In this document: positions 12,840-25,800 of the stretch, piece by piece
How positions within the stretch are numbered: the first letter of the stretch is position 1
How the letters are laid out: every line of letters starts with the position of its first letter
Source: Cristatella mucedo
Lineage: Eukaryota > Bryozoa > Phylactolaemata > Cristatellidae
NCBI GenBank assembly: GCA_009760855.2
Contig: WPIO01000075.1
Coordinates: 1,265,001-1,329,000, forward strand
Direction of reading: 5' to 3'
Length of the DNA: 64,000 nt
Notes under the pieces: model-generated
What the model was told of the DNA's origin: nothing
Database searches by the model: none
The model's input: only the letters and a program-made list of their open reading frames with translations
Translations under genes and position numbers: made by a program

Positions 12840-13079
12840 AAGACAGACAGACAGACCAAGGTAGGGGCATGTACCAACAGACGTCAGGCGAACCTATTTT
12901 CCCGGCATAGAGGTGTGTACAATGCTTCTCTGCGTTGACTTTGAGTAGAAACTGGCGAAGCATCTCTTGGGGGCAGCTCCTACAATTTTCGAGCGAAATT
13001 CGTCTGAAATTTACCTTGGCACTCACGGCTGCCATGGCTGATGGCCGCACCAATGTTGAAACTCCTGGTGGAGCATCGC

Positions 13080-13430
13080 TGACGCAAAAGCTGAACTAGC
13101 ACTGCGAAAGCATCGCACCAGTGCTCGAACTCTGTAGGATGGTCAGCGCCCGGCCCCCAGGCGGCAGTGGCGGAGTGATTCGGCGTTTAGGAGCAAGGGG
13201 CACCGCATCGACTCTGCGAGTCCTAGCGCTAGCGCTCGGTCGGCTCATTTCCGATGGCGCTCGCTGCCCGTGACCGGCGAGCCATCGCCCGCTCGGCCTC
13301 TATGCAGTGCCTCTCTCTCGGTGGGGGGGGGGGTGGCTGGAAAGGTGTCTAGACGTGAGCACAGCTGTCGGTGATAGACAGCTTTAGCCTAGCTCTGCCG
13401 CTCCGAGTGCCAGCGCAGCTTAAAGGTTAA
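13080..13430. promoter_or_regulatory. GC-rich segment, possible promoter island
   Basis: CG-dense sequence contrasting with its flanks, just upstream of the possible exon at 13491. No TATA or other defined element identified. Confidence 0.25.
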
Positions 13431-13490
13431 AGTGTCAGACGAGAGCGTTCGGTTTTTGGCGGTGTGCAAGCGCTGCTCGGGAATTTGTCA

Positions 13491-13581
13491 GATGCCGCTC
13501 GTCTCGTCAATGTCAATTTACCACGGAGCCATCATCCATCTTGTGTCTGGCATCGGCTGCCCTGCCAATTTTGGTGACCCG
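13491..13581 (+). CDS. Possible first exon of an unknown gene
   Basis: ATG at 13491 opens about 30 codons, MPLVSSMSIYHGAIIHL... ending near ...ANFGDPG, and runs into GTGAGT. The exon lies just downstream of a GC-rich segment (13080-13430) that could be a promoter. No family is recognised and no second exon is found; LINE-A sequence begins about 170 bp later. Speculative. Confidence 0.2.
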
Positions 13582-13749
13582 GGTGAGTGTGCTCATCTTC
13601 TTTTCCCTCCCCATCTGAAAACATTTTAATCGGCATCAGTCGCATCTCTTGAATTTTTACTTATCAAGAAAGCTTCCCACTTTTAAAGGAAGCTGACATT
13701 TTCACTTGGATAGCAGTAAAATTTCTTCATATCGATTGACGGTAAGCCA

Positions 13750-14622
13750 ACCTATTCATTGTGAGCATACCTTTAGTTACTCAGACAGTGGGAAAAGTAA
13801 CCCTATATGGGCTTGGTCAGTCTATCACCTGTAGCATTTGTGCGAAATTTGAATGTCAAGTTCAAAGTGGCTTTCAACTAGACGACCCCATCAGCTTCAC
13901 AGTAAAGTATTTCATAATTTATCCACCCAGCATTGCAAAACGTCTGGCCTATTTAGACACGGATGTCACATCCTAGCTGATTCATGCATTTTTACTATGA
14001 CATACATTTTGACTTCTGTAACTCACTGCTTTCTCGCAGGTCTTCCACAATGTGCAGTAAGGCACTTATAGTTTGCGCTATGATACGACCGCGCAGCGCT
14101 TCTGTCGTTAACGTCGAAATTGTCACGTTACTCCAATACTCGATGACCAGCACTGGCTCCCCATCAAGTAGCATATCTATTTTAAGGTCTTGTCCTTCAC
14201 TTACAGGTCTCTTGATTCTCTAGCTCCGGTGTCCCTATACGAAATACTTCCTAATTAAGCTAGGCATTGTGCTATCGTATCTTCTAAGTCATCATTGTGG
14301 CTATGCTTGTAACCAGCTTCAGATCGTTTGGAGACCGTGCCTTTGATTCACGTGCGATTAAAACCTGGGACACAATCCCGACTGACATAATCAAACCCTT
14401 CGACTTTATATTTAAAAACTAAAGTAAAACCCCTTTCTGGTTGCATTTTTAACCAACCTTGGAGTCCTTTTGAATAATTCTGTAGATGCTTTGGCGTGCT
14501 GACGCATGCATTTTATCGTTAACTAACTACTGATATGCTCCCTTTGCAGCAAATGTGAAGCGCCTAGAAAGAGATTGAGTTCTCCGAGGACGCTTTACCA
14601 AGTGCATCATTATTATTTTTAT
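13750..14622 (+). mobile_element. Decayed LINE-A (CTD and tail)
   Basis: Fragments LDDPISFTVKYF, VTHCFLAGLPQCAVR, then the 3' UTR and the hairpin tail at 14535-14620. Frameshifts throughout. Confidence 0.75.
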
Positions 14623-14857
14623 GCTTCCCTTAGGAACACTCGTAAAGTGTTCCGACAGAGATTGAGCTCTCTTACAATTTTATAGCATTTTCATATTATA
14701 TTAATAAAATTGTTAATTTTGAGATTTGAGGAGCTTTTCACACAACCACTGTCAAGGAGACTACACAGTAGATTTTCTCAGTGCTGATCTATTTAATGAA
14801 ATTGGTCAGCTAAACTCCAAAGAAAGGTCTGTTTGGCTTAGCTTAAGGCTGAGGAAC

Positions 14858-14916
14858 TAATAATAAAAATAATAATAATAATAATGAATTTGATATAGCA
14901 CCCTCAGAGAATTTCT
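14858..14916 (-). mobile_element. LINE-A 3' tail remnant
   Basis: Reverse ATT-rich tail followed by ATAGCACCCTCAGAGAA, the outer part of the tail hairpin. Confidence 0.6.
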
Positions 14917-16505
14917 TTAGTTCTATGCTCTCCTTTATTTTCTGTCCTAAAGGGCATACTGCTACCATCTACCCATTTATCTTAATTTAAAAAGATACTT
15001 ATGATTCCTGTATAATTCACAGCGCTAAATTATGATCAAGTACTGGCACTGATTCATGTTCGGTTTCTAAATTAATTGAGAGGCAGTTGGAAAAAGCATC
15101 ATAGCCAAATAGTTTACAAGAAAATGCTCCGTGAAATGATAATCGAAATCCCAAAGCATTTTTTGCTAGTAAGTAAGAAGCGATGAAGGCTCTCTTCATG
15201 AGCACGATTAGCAGCTCAATGATCTCGTGGTCTTTTGCCAACGAATCAGGTCTGTAGAAGATCAGACTTCAGCCGACACTTTAAAGGTCGCAATACTAAA
15301 TGCGGCTGAAACTTGAGCTAAAGTTTCGCAGAACCAAGCACCAAGAAGAAATGCTCTAGTGTCGTACAGAAAAATGACAAGATCATCTTCTGCAGCGCGG
15401 ATGAACATGATATCTAATCGGCTGAAACCCCATCAAGCTCGCTGGTGGCTGATTACGTGGAGCAACTGTCAGGCTCAACATTTAACAAGCAACAGGCACG
15501 TGTGTCACAGATGCAATCTTCAGGTCACTAATTCGGGTATTGGCTGCGCTCGGGTAGAATGCTTTGCCTGATTAGAACACTGAACGCTTTCCAAAGTGCT
15601 TCAATCAGTGTAGCGTCCCTATCTCTATTCTGAAGCTGCATTGCGATTCTGCAGCGTAGGATTATCCAACCTAACGTGAAAGCTATACCACGAAAAACAA
15701 TGCGTTTCAGAGCTGGAGTAACCTAGCGAAGGGCGTTGTGGAGTTCCAAACCTAGCGGTTAGGCAAATTAATAAATAGATACTTCTCGCCAGATCGAAGT
15801 AGCTACGTTATGGGACACAAGTTTCTACTAACGAGCAATCGATTAGTTTATAATTTAGGGTAGCGTTCACTGCAGAAACTGCAGAATCGGCACTCGGTAT
15901 AGCACCGCTGCTCCATCTGCTGCAAAGACTGCTTCAGCAACAACTCAAGGCTGTCCGCTCACTGCAAGCAATTTGTGTCTGATCGCTACTTTCAGAGTAA
16001 TCACCTAGAGATGTTCACAATTGGCACGATTTCATTTTGCCCTGGGAAGTATATTCCTGAATAGATTTTCTTAGAGTTCCAAAACGCACAACAGTCAATC
16101 TAGTGTCATTTCATCTGGATTCTCTTCCAGGTAATAGTAGCTATGCACCTTTGAGACCTCGGAAAGACGCCGCTACGCTGTTGATATGCCTTATCATGCC
16201 GAAACGGTAACACATCTCAGTGCGGCCGAAGGATGTCTTGCACCATTAATATGCAAGTGGAGCCAACTCAAGCAGGCGAGGGAGTTGGGTGCGTGCTGTG
16301 TGAGATTCAAGCACTGTAGAGAGGGCTATGGCGAAGCCATTTAAAAGACCAGTAAATCTGTAAATCTTTTGATGCTGGTCAGGCTATCTCATTCTAAGGT
16401 GCACCAGGCACGACTAACGGACGCACATGCAACTAAACGAAGAAAACTAAATTTGACATTTTCATTGGATTAGGATAGGACGACCCCGTCCACGCAGGAC
16501 ACACG
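14917..16505. other. No gene recognised
   Basis: No conserved frame or clear repeat. The open frame at 15017-15241 (-) is LINE-like in flavour but could not be placed. Confidence 0.35.
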
Positions 16506-16513
16506 GCAGCTTA

Positions 16514-16567
16514 AGATAAGATAACGAGATAACGAGATAAGATAAGATAACGAGATAAGATAGGACA
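16514..16567. repeat. GATAA/CGAGATAA tandem motif cluster
   Basis: About eight GATAA words in 54 bp, alternating as GATAA and CGAGATAA. It could be a short tandem repeat or a GATA-factor site cluster. Confidence 0.7.
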
Positions 16568-16569
16568 AC

Positions 16570-17404
16570 GAGAAGACGCCGAAGCGGCTTGCCGGCCGAA
16601 AGTCTACGACGAGACTTAGTCAACTGACAGTGGCGACGGCGAGCCGAGCGGAACCTTGTCCGTAGGAGGACGGAGCAGGCCAAGAAGACTAGGAGACATG
16701 ATGAATGTCACCTGTCGGTGAGCTGACAGTCCGAGTCTCCGCTGAGTGATGCGGGAGAGAGACAATGCTAGTTGGACTATGGGCATCAATCTCGGCGCTG
16801 CGGACCTCAATCTCTCTCCGGGGCAGCAGCAGGCTTAAGGAAGGGGGTCAGCGAGGCCACGCCTCCTCGCCGTAGATCGACTGTTCGGCAGCTGGCACCG
16901 CAGACCGGACACGCCCTCCAGACACGCCCTCCTTAGGTTGTTCGCCTCCTGCAAGGGCAAGGACAGGCGCAATCTCTGAGCGATTCAATTCGAGGTATCG
17001 GCCCAGTACGCCCGGCTTAAAAGGCACTCGAGCCGAGCGGATTACGAAAACGGCAGCCTCGCGATGGCAATTGATATGCCTCGCACGGCACCGATTTCGG
17101 ATTGGCTGTGAAAAATTGTTGCTCGGTGGTAAAAGGAAAGTAAAAGCTGGATTTCGAACCACTTGCGCTCGCGTCCTTTAGCGAAATCTTTCCGTACAGT
17201 TGCCGCACGTGTTTTTTTCGCATGGCAGCTGATGGAATGATTATTAGAGGCAAAATGCATGAGGAATGGTGCCCACTCTTTCTAGCTTGTGTCGAAGCGT
17301 TGCAGCGATACAAAGCCCTCGTTTAAAACTTCAAATTTAACTTGCAGCTGTTAGTCGCTGCGAAAGGTTAAGGGTAAATGCCAAAAATTCTTATGCACTT
17401 CTTG
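16570..17404. other. GC-rich, no gene recognised
   Basis: Overlapping open frames on the - strand (16616-17313) are Arg/Ser-rich and have no known domain. No splice-supported exon seen. Confidence 0.3.
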
Positions 17405-18290
17405 TTCATTAGCAAGTCAAGCGTGTCTCCGATGCCTTGATTGAAAATGCTTCATGTTCCAAAGACCTCTCGTTAGACGACCACATTAGCTCCACAGTAA
17501 AATCTGCCTACTTTCAGCTTCATAACATTCATACAATTTGGGCTTGTTTAGATAAGGATACCACATCTAATTTGGTCCATGCATTCGTGACATCCCGTCT
17601 CGACTTCTGCAACGAACTGCTTACTGGCCTACCGGCAAGTGCGATCAGGCGATTGCAGCTGGTGCAAAACTCCGCAGTTAGGCTTGTCTGTCGTGGACGT
17701 CGCAGTTGCCACATTACTCCACTTCTCGCCGACCTGCACTGGCTACCAGTCAAGCAACGGATTGACTTCAAGGTTTTGTCGCTCACTTTTAGGTCCTTTC
17801 ATTCTTTGGCTCCAGCCTATCTCTCAGATCTACTCTCCTACCAGGCCACGCATCGTACCACACGCTTTTCGGAACCCAGTGGTCTACAAATACCTCAAAT
17901 CTTCAAATTCTTTGAAAAACGTGCATTTAGTTCGTATGGTCCCAAAGCCTGGAACTCCCTCCTGACTTGCGTCAGAACATCCCTTGACTTGACCACATTT
18001 AAAAAGAGCTTACAAACACACCTATTTAGGACAGCATTTAGTGGGTCCCTGTGATTTGTCCTTCATTTGCTTATTCGTGCTGACACTGTGCATGCTGCCA
18101 CCAACCACATTTGCATGCTGACCCTGTGCATGTCACCCCTAACCATGTTATTCATTTTGTTTGTTAATCAAGCATGATATCACTCACCATTCACTTGCAT
18201 TTCCCTTTGCAGCAAATGTAAAGCGCCTAGAAAGAGATTGAGTTCTCTGAGGGCGCTTTATCAAGTGCACTGTTATTATTATTATTCCCA
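17405..18290 (+). mobile_element. LINE-A, best-preserved C-terminal domain and 3' tail
   Basis: 17437-18054 is an uninterrupted 205-residue frame: LSLDDHISSTVKSAYFQLHN, LVHAFVTSRLDFCNELLTGL, RRLQLVQNSAVRLVCRGRR, CHITPLLADLHWLPVKQRID, RAFSSYGPKAWNSLL and TFKKSLQTHLF. This is the standard C-terminal domain of CR1/Rex1/L2-type LINEs. The 3' UTR runs to the hairpin (18221-18258) and (ATT)n at about 18290. 5'-truncated after the RT catalytic part, so the open frame is a fragment and not a host gene. Confidence 0.92.
18221..18258 (+). other. Conserved 3' hairpin of LINE-A
   Basis: Outer stem AAGCGCC/GGCGCTT (18221-18227 with 18252-18258) and inner stem AGAGA/TCTCT (18233-18237 with 18244-18248). 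It recurs at the 3' end of other LINE-A copies just before (ATT)n. Likely the RNA element recognised by the LINE reverse transcriptase. Confidence 0.75.
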
Positions 18291-18324
18291 GTCCATTTGA
18301 ATAGAGCAGGACATTGTGCAGTAA

Positions 18325-18402
18325 TATTAATAACAATAATAATGCGTTGGATATAGCGCCCTCAGAGAACTCAATCTCTTTGTAGGCGCTTTACAATTGC
18401 CG
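18325..18402 (-). mobile_element. LINE-A 3' tail
   Basis: Reverse ATT-rich end plus ATAGCGCCCTCAGAGAACTC and GGCGCTTTAC. Lies tail-to-tail with the 17.4-18.3 kb copy. Confidence 0.75.
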
Positions 18403-18699
18403 AGACTTCATCGCCGTGTCCCAAATAATCTGTGAAGAGATCGATTGCACAGCAGCGGATTAAGCGATAACTTTGACAGATGTTCGTTTTGGCCCGACAG
18501 TAATAATCATATACAATTCTCCTCTTTTTCATCAGTGGCGGAATAACGCAGTGAAGCTATAAGTTAAGCTTCCAATTCTTCTGCTGTTAAAGGGCTTTGA
18601 TCCAAAATCTCTCGAAACTGCCATCGTTCGACCAAAACCTGAAAAGCCTACACCGGATTCTGAGGCTTTAGCAAGCAATCTGCCAACAGTCTTACCGCT

Positions 18700-19700
18700 T
18701 CCTTTTTGTCCAAAGCCTCAAGATAGTTGAAATGTTGAGAAGCACATTGTCGAGCACATTGTCACTTATGAATTGTCAGAAAATGTTCGATCGGGACTCA
18801 AATGACATAAATCCACCAAAATTGCTCTTTTCCGCATGACCAGTAGATACTCTGAGCAGCAACGAACGAAGACGGCACTGTGACTTTCCTTTCTGGTCTT
18901 GTTTGATCAGTCAGATGAGCTTGACATTATTATTCAAATTGAGAAATTGAGAATTACTGTCTATCTGACGAGCGAGGCTCTGGATAGCTATTAAACTGTG
19001 GATTTTGGCAAGGATGCAATCTTGATTATGTGATGTTCTTCATTAATACAGCACCTCTTAGAGAAATTATATTGGATCCATTGGATCGGCTATAAATTCT
19101 ATACTGGCGATATACAGATGTACTTACCCTTTAAACCGCCGAAATTAGCTGAAGCACATGCTTAATCCAAGCGCGTGCCTTCCAGACACTCAATTCTGGA
19201 TGTCGGCATACTATATACAGTTAAACAAAAAACAAACTACTAATCATAGGGCATATTATGCGTGCAGCTAGACTGTGAGCCTTTGCACTGTATTGAATCT
19301 GCTTTCCAAGAGCCATCACATTTCAGCATCTTCGAATGAACTCGGGTGTAAGATAGGTCAAAAAACGTATGAGATTCGTTCGTGGGTATTCTTTACAGAA
19401 GGAGCAGAGCTAGTTCCGGTATATCAACAGATGCAGACTAATTCTTATTATGACCCATACAGCAAGCCGTGACTTGCCTCCTTCATATCTAGTTTACCTG
19501 GCGAACCAGTTTCGTCTTCCTCGTGCGCCCAGGTCATTTATGGATAATACATTAGATGTTCGTGTCCTTCGATTAAAGGCTATTGGCGAAAGAAGCTTTT
19601 GCGCTGCAGTTAATAGACTGTAGAACCCACTTCAAAAAATTCTCATTCAACTGCATCTAATCTGCTTCCGACTGTGTCACGTCCTTTCTAGACGTCCGGA
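18700..19700 (+). mobile_element. Ancient LINE-B (RT to C-terminal domain)
   Basis: Weak but ordered matches: SGLK then TKIALF (cf. SGFxxxHSTETAL), YKFYTGDIQMYLPFKP (cf. the YADDTQLYLSF RT block) near 19090-19135, and PSYLVYLANQFRLPRAPRSF with LRLKAIGERSF at 19480-19610. Many stops. Confidence 0.6.
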
Positions 19701-21110
19701 ACTGGTACTTACGAGCTAGTCACTTTCTTAAATACCCTCCTGACACAGCTTCGCACTTTCTTAAATTCCCTCCTGACAGTGCTTCGCTATTTCTCTTGAG
19801 TACGAGCAGCAGAGTCCGATTAAAACGCCATTCGAACCGTTTGCTTAAGCTGTGAATGGGCTCTCGAAAACAGGCCATCGTAAAGATCTTTTGGATCTTG
19901 TGCCTTCTGGATTTGCAGACTAAGATAAATTAGATCAAATTAAATGGCAGATTTCAGAGTTATCTATAAAGCAATGATAGCTAGAAACACCAATCTGTAC
20001 CAGAGCTTTTAAAATAAAGGCAAAACGCATGGCTTAGGTTGAATAGAGCATAATAAAGCTACACGGGAGCGAGTCGAAACATGACATTCTGACGTGTAGA
20101 TACAGGATAACTATTTTTTAGTGATTCTTTGCTCTTAGACTATTTATTTCTTTGAGCTTTAATTTTAATTTAACTTTAATTTTAAGTTTAATGCCAAGGG
20201 TAGAAAATAATTAGTCATTGCGTGCGAAGACAATTTTCTTTGATGCTTACTTTAATTTGGACATAATTCACGTAGCTATTTATTGAGTGTTTTCAATTGG
20301 TTTGTTGAGAAAATTTGCTAGTTGTAATTGAGATACCGATTCTTTAAGTAAAATTTCTCCTATTAGATTACTGCAGCGACTTCAGTTGATCAGATACACT
20401 TTGTCGTATAGAGGTCGGCATTAACAAGAATATCGGTGAGAAATCATTAGAATGAAGGCGAGAAATCAAGAGGAAGAAGTGAAAATTCACACACAAAATT
20501 TCCAGGTTGACCATTCGCTTGGGTGCTGCATCGTACGATTAAAATCGTTATGCTCACCAATTAATGAATCACGGACGCAGTGTAAACCACTTGAGCAATC
20601 CAAGCTTAACTCCAGCACATAATGCTGAAGGTTTGCCGATTAATATTGATCTTTGAAATTCAAGTCAGAACGAGGTATGACCGAATTTATTCGCTAAATT
20701 CCGTCCTGAATTCTCCAGATTCCGCTGCTCATGTCGATGAACATGTACAAGCTGGGAGAGAAAGCTATATCACACTCAGGAAAATAGTGTGATCCAAAGC
20801 ACACGAAGAACTAATTAATTTTAGGGAAAATTAAATTGCTAAGATTCAAATTCCAAGGGAACAACCTAATTAGTATTCACATTTTCAGAAAAAAATTTGC
20901 TTAGCACTTGCACGACGAATGGACGTTTTCACGCAGCTATGTAGAGGAGGTATATTTAAGCACCTGGTATTACCTGTGGCCGAAGAGACACATTTTAGGC
21001 ATATATCCAAACAATTCCAAGGCGTTTAGCATGCACTAAGACAGGAAAATGGAATTTAAATTCCACCGTGACCTCTATTTCTTCCAAACATACGACAATA
21101 CTCTTGGAAT
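19701..21110. other. AT-rich, no gene recognised
   Basis: Runs of TTTAATTTTA type near 20155-20190. No conserved frame. Confidence 0.4.
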
Positions 21111-21113
21111 GTT

Positions 21114-21400
21114 TTGTGGTTAGCTGATTCAACAGCCTCCTTTTTTACATTATTTATATTTATACATTTATTATATTTTATTATATTTATTATTTATTAT
21201 ATATTTATTATGTATTTTTATATTTATATTTATGTTTATACATTATTATTTAGAGCCATTTTATACAGTGGCAGAGGAGCCTTAGTGGCTATCACCACCA
21301 CTTGCAGTGGACGACAGAGGATTGCCCATTGCGGGACCCGAAGCCACGACTTGTGTCTCGAAGAACAAGCACCTTACCCTGGCAAAGATCCTGTGGCTTG
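21114..21400 (-). mobile_element. SINE-1 copy split by an AT-rich expansion
   Basis: Left end AGCTGATTCAACAGCCTCC is the reverse of the SINE-1 3' end. The body resumes at about 21253 and runs through the reverse B-box (GGGACCCGAAGCCACGA). In between, about 110 bp of TATTTA-type repeat has grown in or been inserted. Confidence 0.7.
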
Positions 21401-21789
21401 CGCGAGGGCACAGCGGATTAACAAGGAGATTAGATGCTTCTTATCCTAATGAAAGCGAATGAAGCAGCTTGTAAGCCTGGTAGACGATATTGAGGTAAAT
21501 TAATTCTTGATAAGGAGCAATTGAATCAGACAGAAGTGGTTTGGTGTGTCCAGTTCAATTTCAGCGTAACGATTAGAATGACCTAAAAGTGTGAGTTTGG
21601 TTTTGTCATAGTTTAGTCTACGTAAATTGATTCATAAGGTTAAATTGATAAAAATTAAAATTATTGGCTAAAAATAAAATAAAATAAAATACAATTTTTA
21701 ATTTAATTCAATTAGAATTAATTAAAATATTTGATTAAATATTTAATTTGATTAAAAATGTGATCTCATCAAATGTTTGCAAGGCAGGA
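21401..21789. other. No gene; AT-rich with AAAAT runs
   Basis: AATAAAATAAAATA repeats near 21670-21695 and an AT palindromic stretch to 21760. Confidence 0.4.
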
Positions 21790-22895
21790 ATTCAGCTTAT
21801 CACTCGCTGCAGCTGATGGCTCGGCGCTTTAAATGACGCACAATGCATTTGGATATCGACAGTGGTATCTAAAATGGAAGCCAATGGTTTCGGCCCTATA
21901 TTTATTCTCTCAGAAGCTCGGTATACATGAAGTGCAGCAAAGGGCGGAGAACGCACCCATGTAGAGTTCCAGAAGTGACGGGTCCGCTGGACAAGATATG
22001 ACCAATGCACGAAATGATATAACGCGACAAGACAAGTACAATTTGAACCACGCCAGTGCCTGAGCCTCCGGATCGAACGTAATTCTCAATCGTTCAAATA
22101 GGATATCTGGATTGATAGTGACAAGTGCAGCTTATATATCTTATAGGGCTAGAGCAGTAACATCAGCATCGTCTTTGCTGCCAAAGATGCTGCCGGTCAC
22201 ACGGAGGAGAGCAGTTTTAATGGAATGATTTAGCTTGAATGCCGACCAAAGTTTTCCGGCTATTCATTTTTGTCAATGCGTTCTACAGCTGCCCAGTGAA
22301 AATGGTTTGAAGATTCTTGGACACAAAGGAAGAAGCGAGTATAAGTGATAGTCTGCTATGACCACTGAATCCAATCTATGCTTTCAAATATTAGTCAAAC
22401 TATGGCCTATTTGATATACTTCGCAACAGCCCCTTTATCTAGAGAAGCATGAGAAATTAATCCAAGTTATTGATGGGCTAAGTCTGTCCGCCAGTGGAAA
22501 AAAGAGGTGAAGTTACACCTTCTTCATGTAGATCTCTTTTAACCAGACTTAATGCTAGCCAATATGTACACATAAATCTGGGAATGCTTTTTATAAGGAA
22601 GGTCGCAGGTTTTGACAACACACCAGCTTACTTAGGAGACGGCTTTATTAATGCACAAATAGGCGCAATTGTATTTATGAAAAGGTTAAAATCCTTACAG
22701 TGAGACCACTCAGAGTTGTCAAGCGATAGCTTACTGACTGACATATTTGCTTTAGGTCTAACCGTGGGAATTCAGTAATCCTTCCGGTATACTGAACATC
22801 GAATATTACCGTCAACAGCTTGAGGTGATGCAAAGCAAGAGAGCGGCGAAATAGTTCTCTTAAAAGGCCCTTCTCAGATTTCCTTATTGACAAGG
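21790..22895 (-). mobile_element. LINE-B (linker and RT), decayed
   Basis: Shares extended DNA similarity, in the same order and orientation, with the window-start LINE-B at 120-720. RT-like pieces include a block resembling GxPQGSVLGPLLFxxYT at about 21900-21980. The stretch to 22893 has a basic helical frame like the linker. Confidence 0.7.
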
Positions 22896-25800
22896 ATTTA
22901 GTTTAGAAAGAGAAAGCACAGCTGGCCGGTTCATTATAATGTGGCACATCTGACCGATGTATCTTTCTTCTGCAGTCGAGGATCGGACGACTAGTTGAGC
23001 GAACGCACGGCAAGAATAGTGGCACATGGCCCACAGTGCACCAACATCATAAAGGGCTAGCTCGGGTTATGTCCCCTGATACCTCAGGTGAGAAAGTGCT
23101 ACCGATAGAGGGCTTTTCGATAGCAGCTTAAGGGTTAATCTCTGCTGACACTCGGTAGTGGGCCAAGTCAGCAATCATTTGTCTAACGTGCGTTTATAAA
23201 CTGATATCTAGCCTATTCAAGAAAGGCATTGATTTACGGGCCACCCGTCACTAAGGCCAATTTATCTATCAACTCCTAAGCGGCTCAGTCACTCTACCAC
23301 GGTGGATGGACATAGAAGATCAGAGCATAAATAAGGATTACGTAGAATGAGCGATGAAACTTAAAAGCCCAGCTTTGTGTCTTCAGGCACCATTCATCGA
23401 AGTTGTCCGAGAGAGCGAAATGCAAATGGAAAACGTGATTTTACTTGCCGTGTTCAAGTTGCTGGTTTACATGCGGTTTAAGGTGCCGATTACCGGCATA
23501 TAAACGATGGACCTTGTCAGCCGCTTTCTAGGAAATGCCTTGCAAAAACCGTCATCGTTAAGTCCAACGCCTTGATTTGCATAGAGATAGCAAACGCGCA
23601 ATACTTTTCAGAAGCCTGCAAAGGCACTGACGAAGTTTAAGGATGTTCAATGAAGTCCAGTGGAGAGCAGCTTGATCTGACTTGACTTATCCTAGACGAA
23701 GGCATCAAGGGCAAGGGCAACAGCATCCCGGTGCCATATCGGTGCGACGCGTACTGCATTGTCGTCGCTGTCTGTGCAGCCCAGCGAGTGGCCACTCACT
23801 GCGAGCTCCGGCAGGCAGTGAAGGCTACCCCTTTGACCGAGTGACTCGTGCAGCGAATTAGGAGCGCTCTGAAATCCAGGGCCATCGCGAATCTGGCTCG
23901 TGCTCGTGCGGACATTTCTGTTCAGCTCGCGCATCATTTTCGCCGGGCGGTCGAAATTGCCTCCTTTGCGGTAGGTACGCTCGCTTGGGCGAAAATACCG
24001 GACCCGTTAGCCAAACAATATGCTTGCACGAGCACGAGGTGTGACGAGGGGACAGCCATCCTGTAGGAGTCGGAGTTGTGCAAGCCGACACACCGGATTT
24101 TGCATGTTGCCTGTCTGGCCGAGTGCTGCTCACGCACGCCGCCGAGTGGGCAGGTATGTCAAGAATCTCGTTCGTCCTGCCACTTCTTAAGTAAAAGGCT
24201 CACGCGCTTAGCAGTGCATACCAGCCACTGACAGCCGTTTATCTGCGTAAGCCTTCAACCGACTCTGGCAAGCTTCACCACTCGCACGAATGCTCTTGAT
24301 GATTTCAGGACATTGAGGTTTTCTCCAATGCGATCCGCTATTGTGTAGGCCGGACCAAGGTGTGCGCACGGCAGACGCATCGAGCTATTTTGCCATAATC
24401 CGCTGTAAAATGCAAGCTCCTTCAATAATTTCTTCGCACCCGGACAGGTCAAAGTACAGCAATGTCGAATCAATCCAGGACACACACTTACGTCCTGACT
24501 AGAGGTTGATTAGCGACACTCTGGCCTATGGGTAAGTTTGGGAAAAGGGAAAACTCACGTCGTTCCAGCCGTCGCTCCTCGTCCCGACGAAGCTTCGTTT
24601 TGATGAATGCTGAAAACTTGCTGCAAATTCAGCACTGTCAGTCAATTACTAAAACCAGAGAAAAAGTACTGATAAGCAGGAACGCCGCTACCGAATTCAT
24701 TGCTAGCTTTTGTGGGTGGGTAATAGCAGGCTCGTCCTGTCGGGCTCTTCGATTATCGCATGTTAGCAGCATTCGAAAAACAGCAATCTGTGAGTCGCAC
24801 TCTTCACAGCGACACATGCAACTCTATTGCTGCTGAGTGAGACGCAAGACATGCAGGAACTAGGCTTCGCAGTGCACTTGACTCGAGCGGCATAACTTTC
24901 TGCAAGTAGCCAAGTAGCCCCGGAAGTTAGTTACCCGGAAGGTCAGGTCTCGAGTCTGCAGAGCGACTGGGTGCAGAGGCAGCAGAAGCTTCTAGAAAGG
25001 TCATCTTGTAAGACACATGGAAAAAATTCGGGACAAGTTATTTCAGATTATTTTTGGAAAAGTTGATCACTAGATTAAAACACCACTCACAAAATGTTAT
25101 TACATATTAGGTTTCCTTAAATATTATTACCGGGAGTATGATCACCAGGAGCCAGATGAATAGCAATCTACGGTTTGGATCTTATTAACTGACACTGAAA
25201 CGATGATCAGTCTGTTTTTGCACACCCTATAGGCCGGCTTCGTGCTATGAAGCATAGAGCTGGGCATAACGTGAAAACGCATGGAATTCTGAGTTGTTTA
25301 GTTATTCTTAAATTTTCAAGTTTGGCTCAACTTATGAGCAGAGTGTAGTTACTTTTGACAACCACTATCCTCGGCGTACCTGCGAGCATTGCGGCTGCTT
25401 CTGCTGCAGGCTAGCCATACCTTGAGGCGCTAGTTTCGTGACTATTCAGAGACGCAGCTGAGCCTTGCACCGGATACATGCACTTGTGCGTAAGATTCAG
25501 TTCTAGTTCTAGTTCTAGGTAGAAAATGTGGCGGGGCAGCCTACATGAAGTGTTGCTAACGCCGGCATTATGCTAATGAAATTTAGTGGGGAAATTAGCG
25601 GAGATTGGAATTGCTTCGGTACATGCCTTAATTAAAATATTCGGCACAAGACGGGCTAGCAAGTGCAAAGACCAGGCAACTGCGGCGCTGGCGAAGCGCC
25701 AGCGCTGGCAAAGGTCAAGATGAAATGCGCGCGAGCTCGGTTGAAGACATGTGCAGCGTCTACTGACAGCCAATAAGTATGACTGGGAAAAGAGAATTGT

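Noticed and set aside
17437-18054. 205-residue ORF as a host gene
   Set aside because: It is the C-terminal domain of a LINE, followed by the LINE 3' UTR and tail; related decayed copies occur throughout the window.
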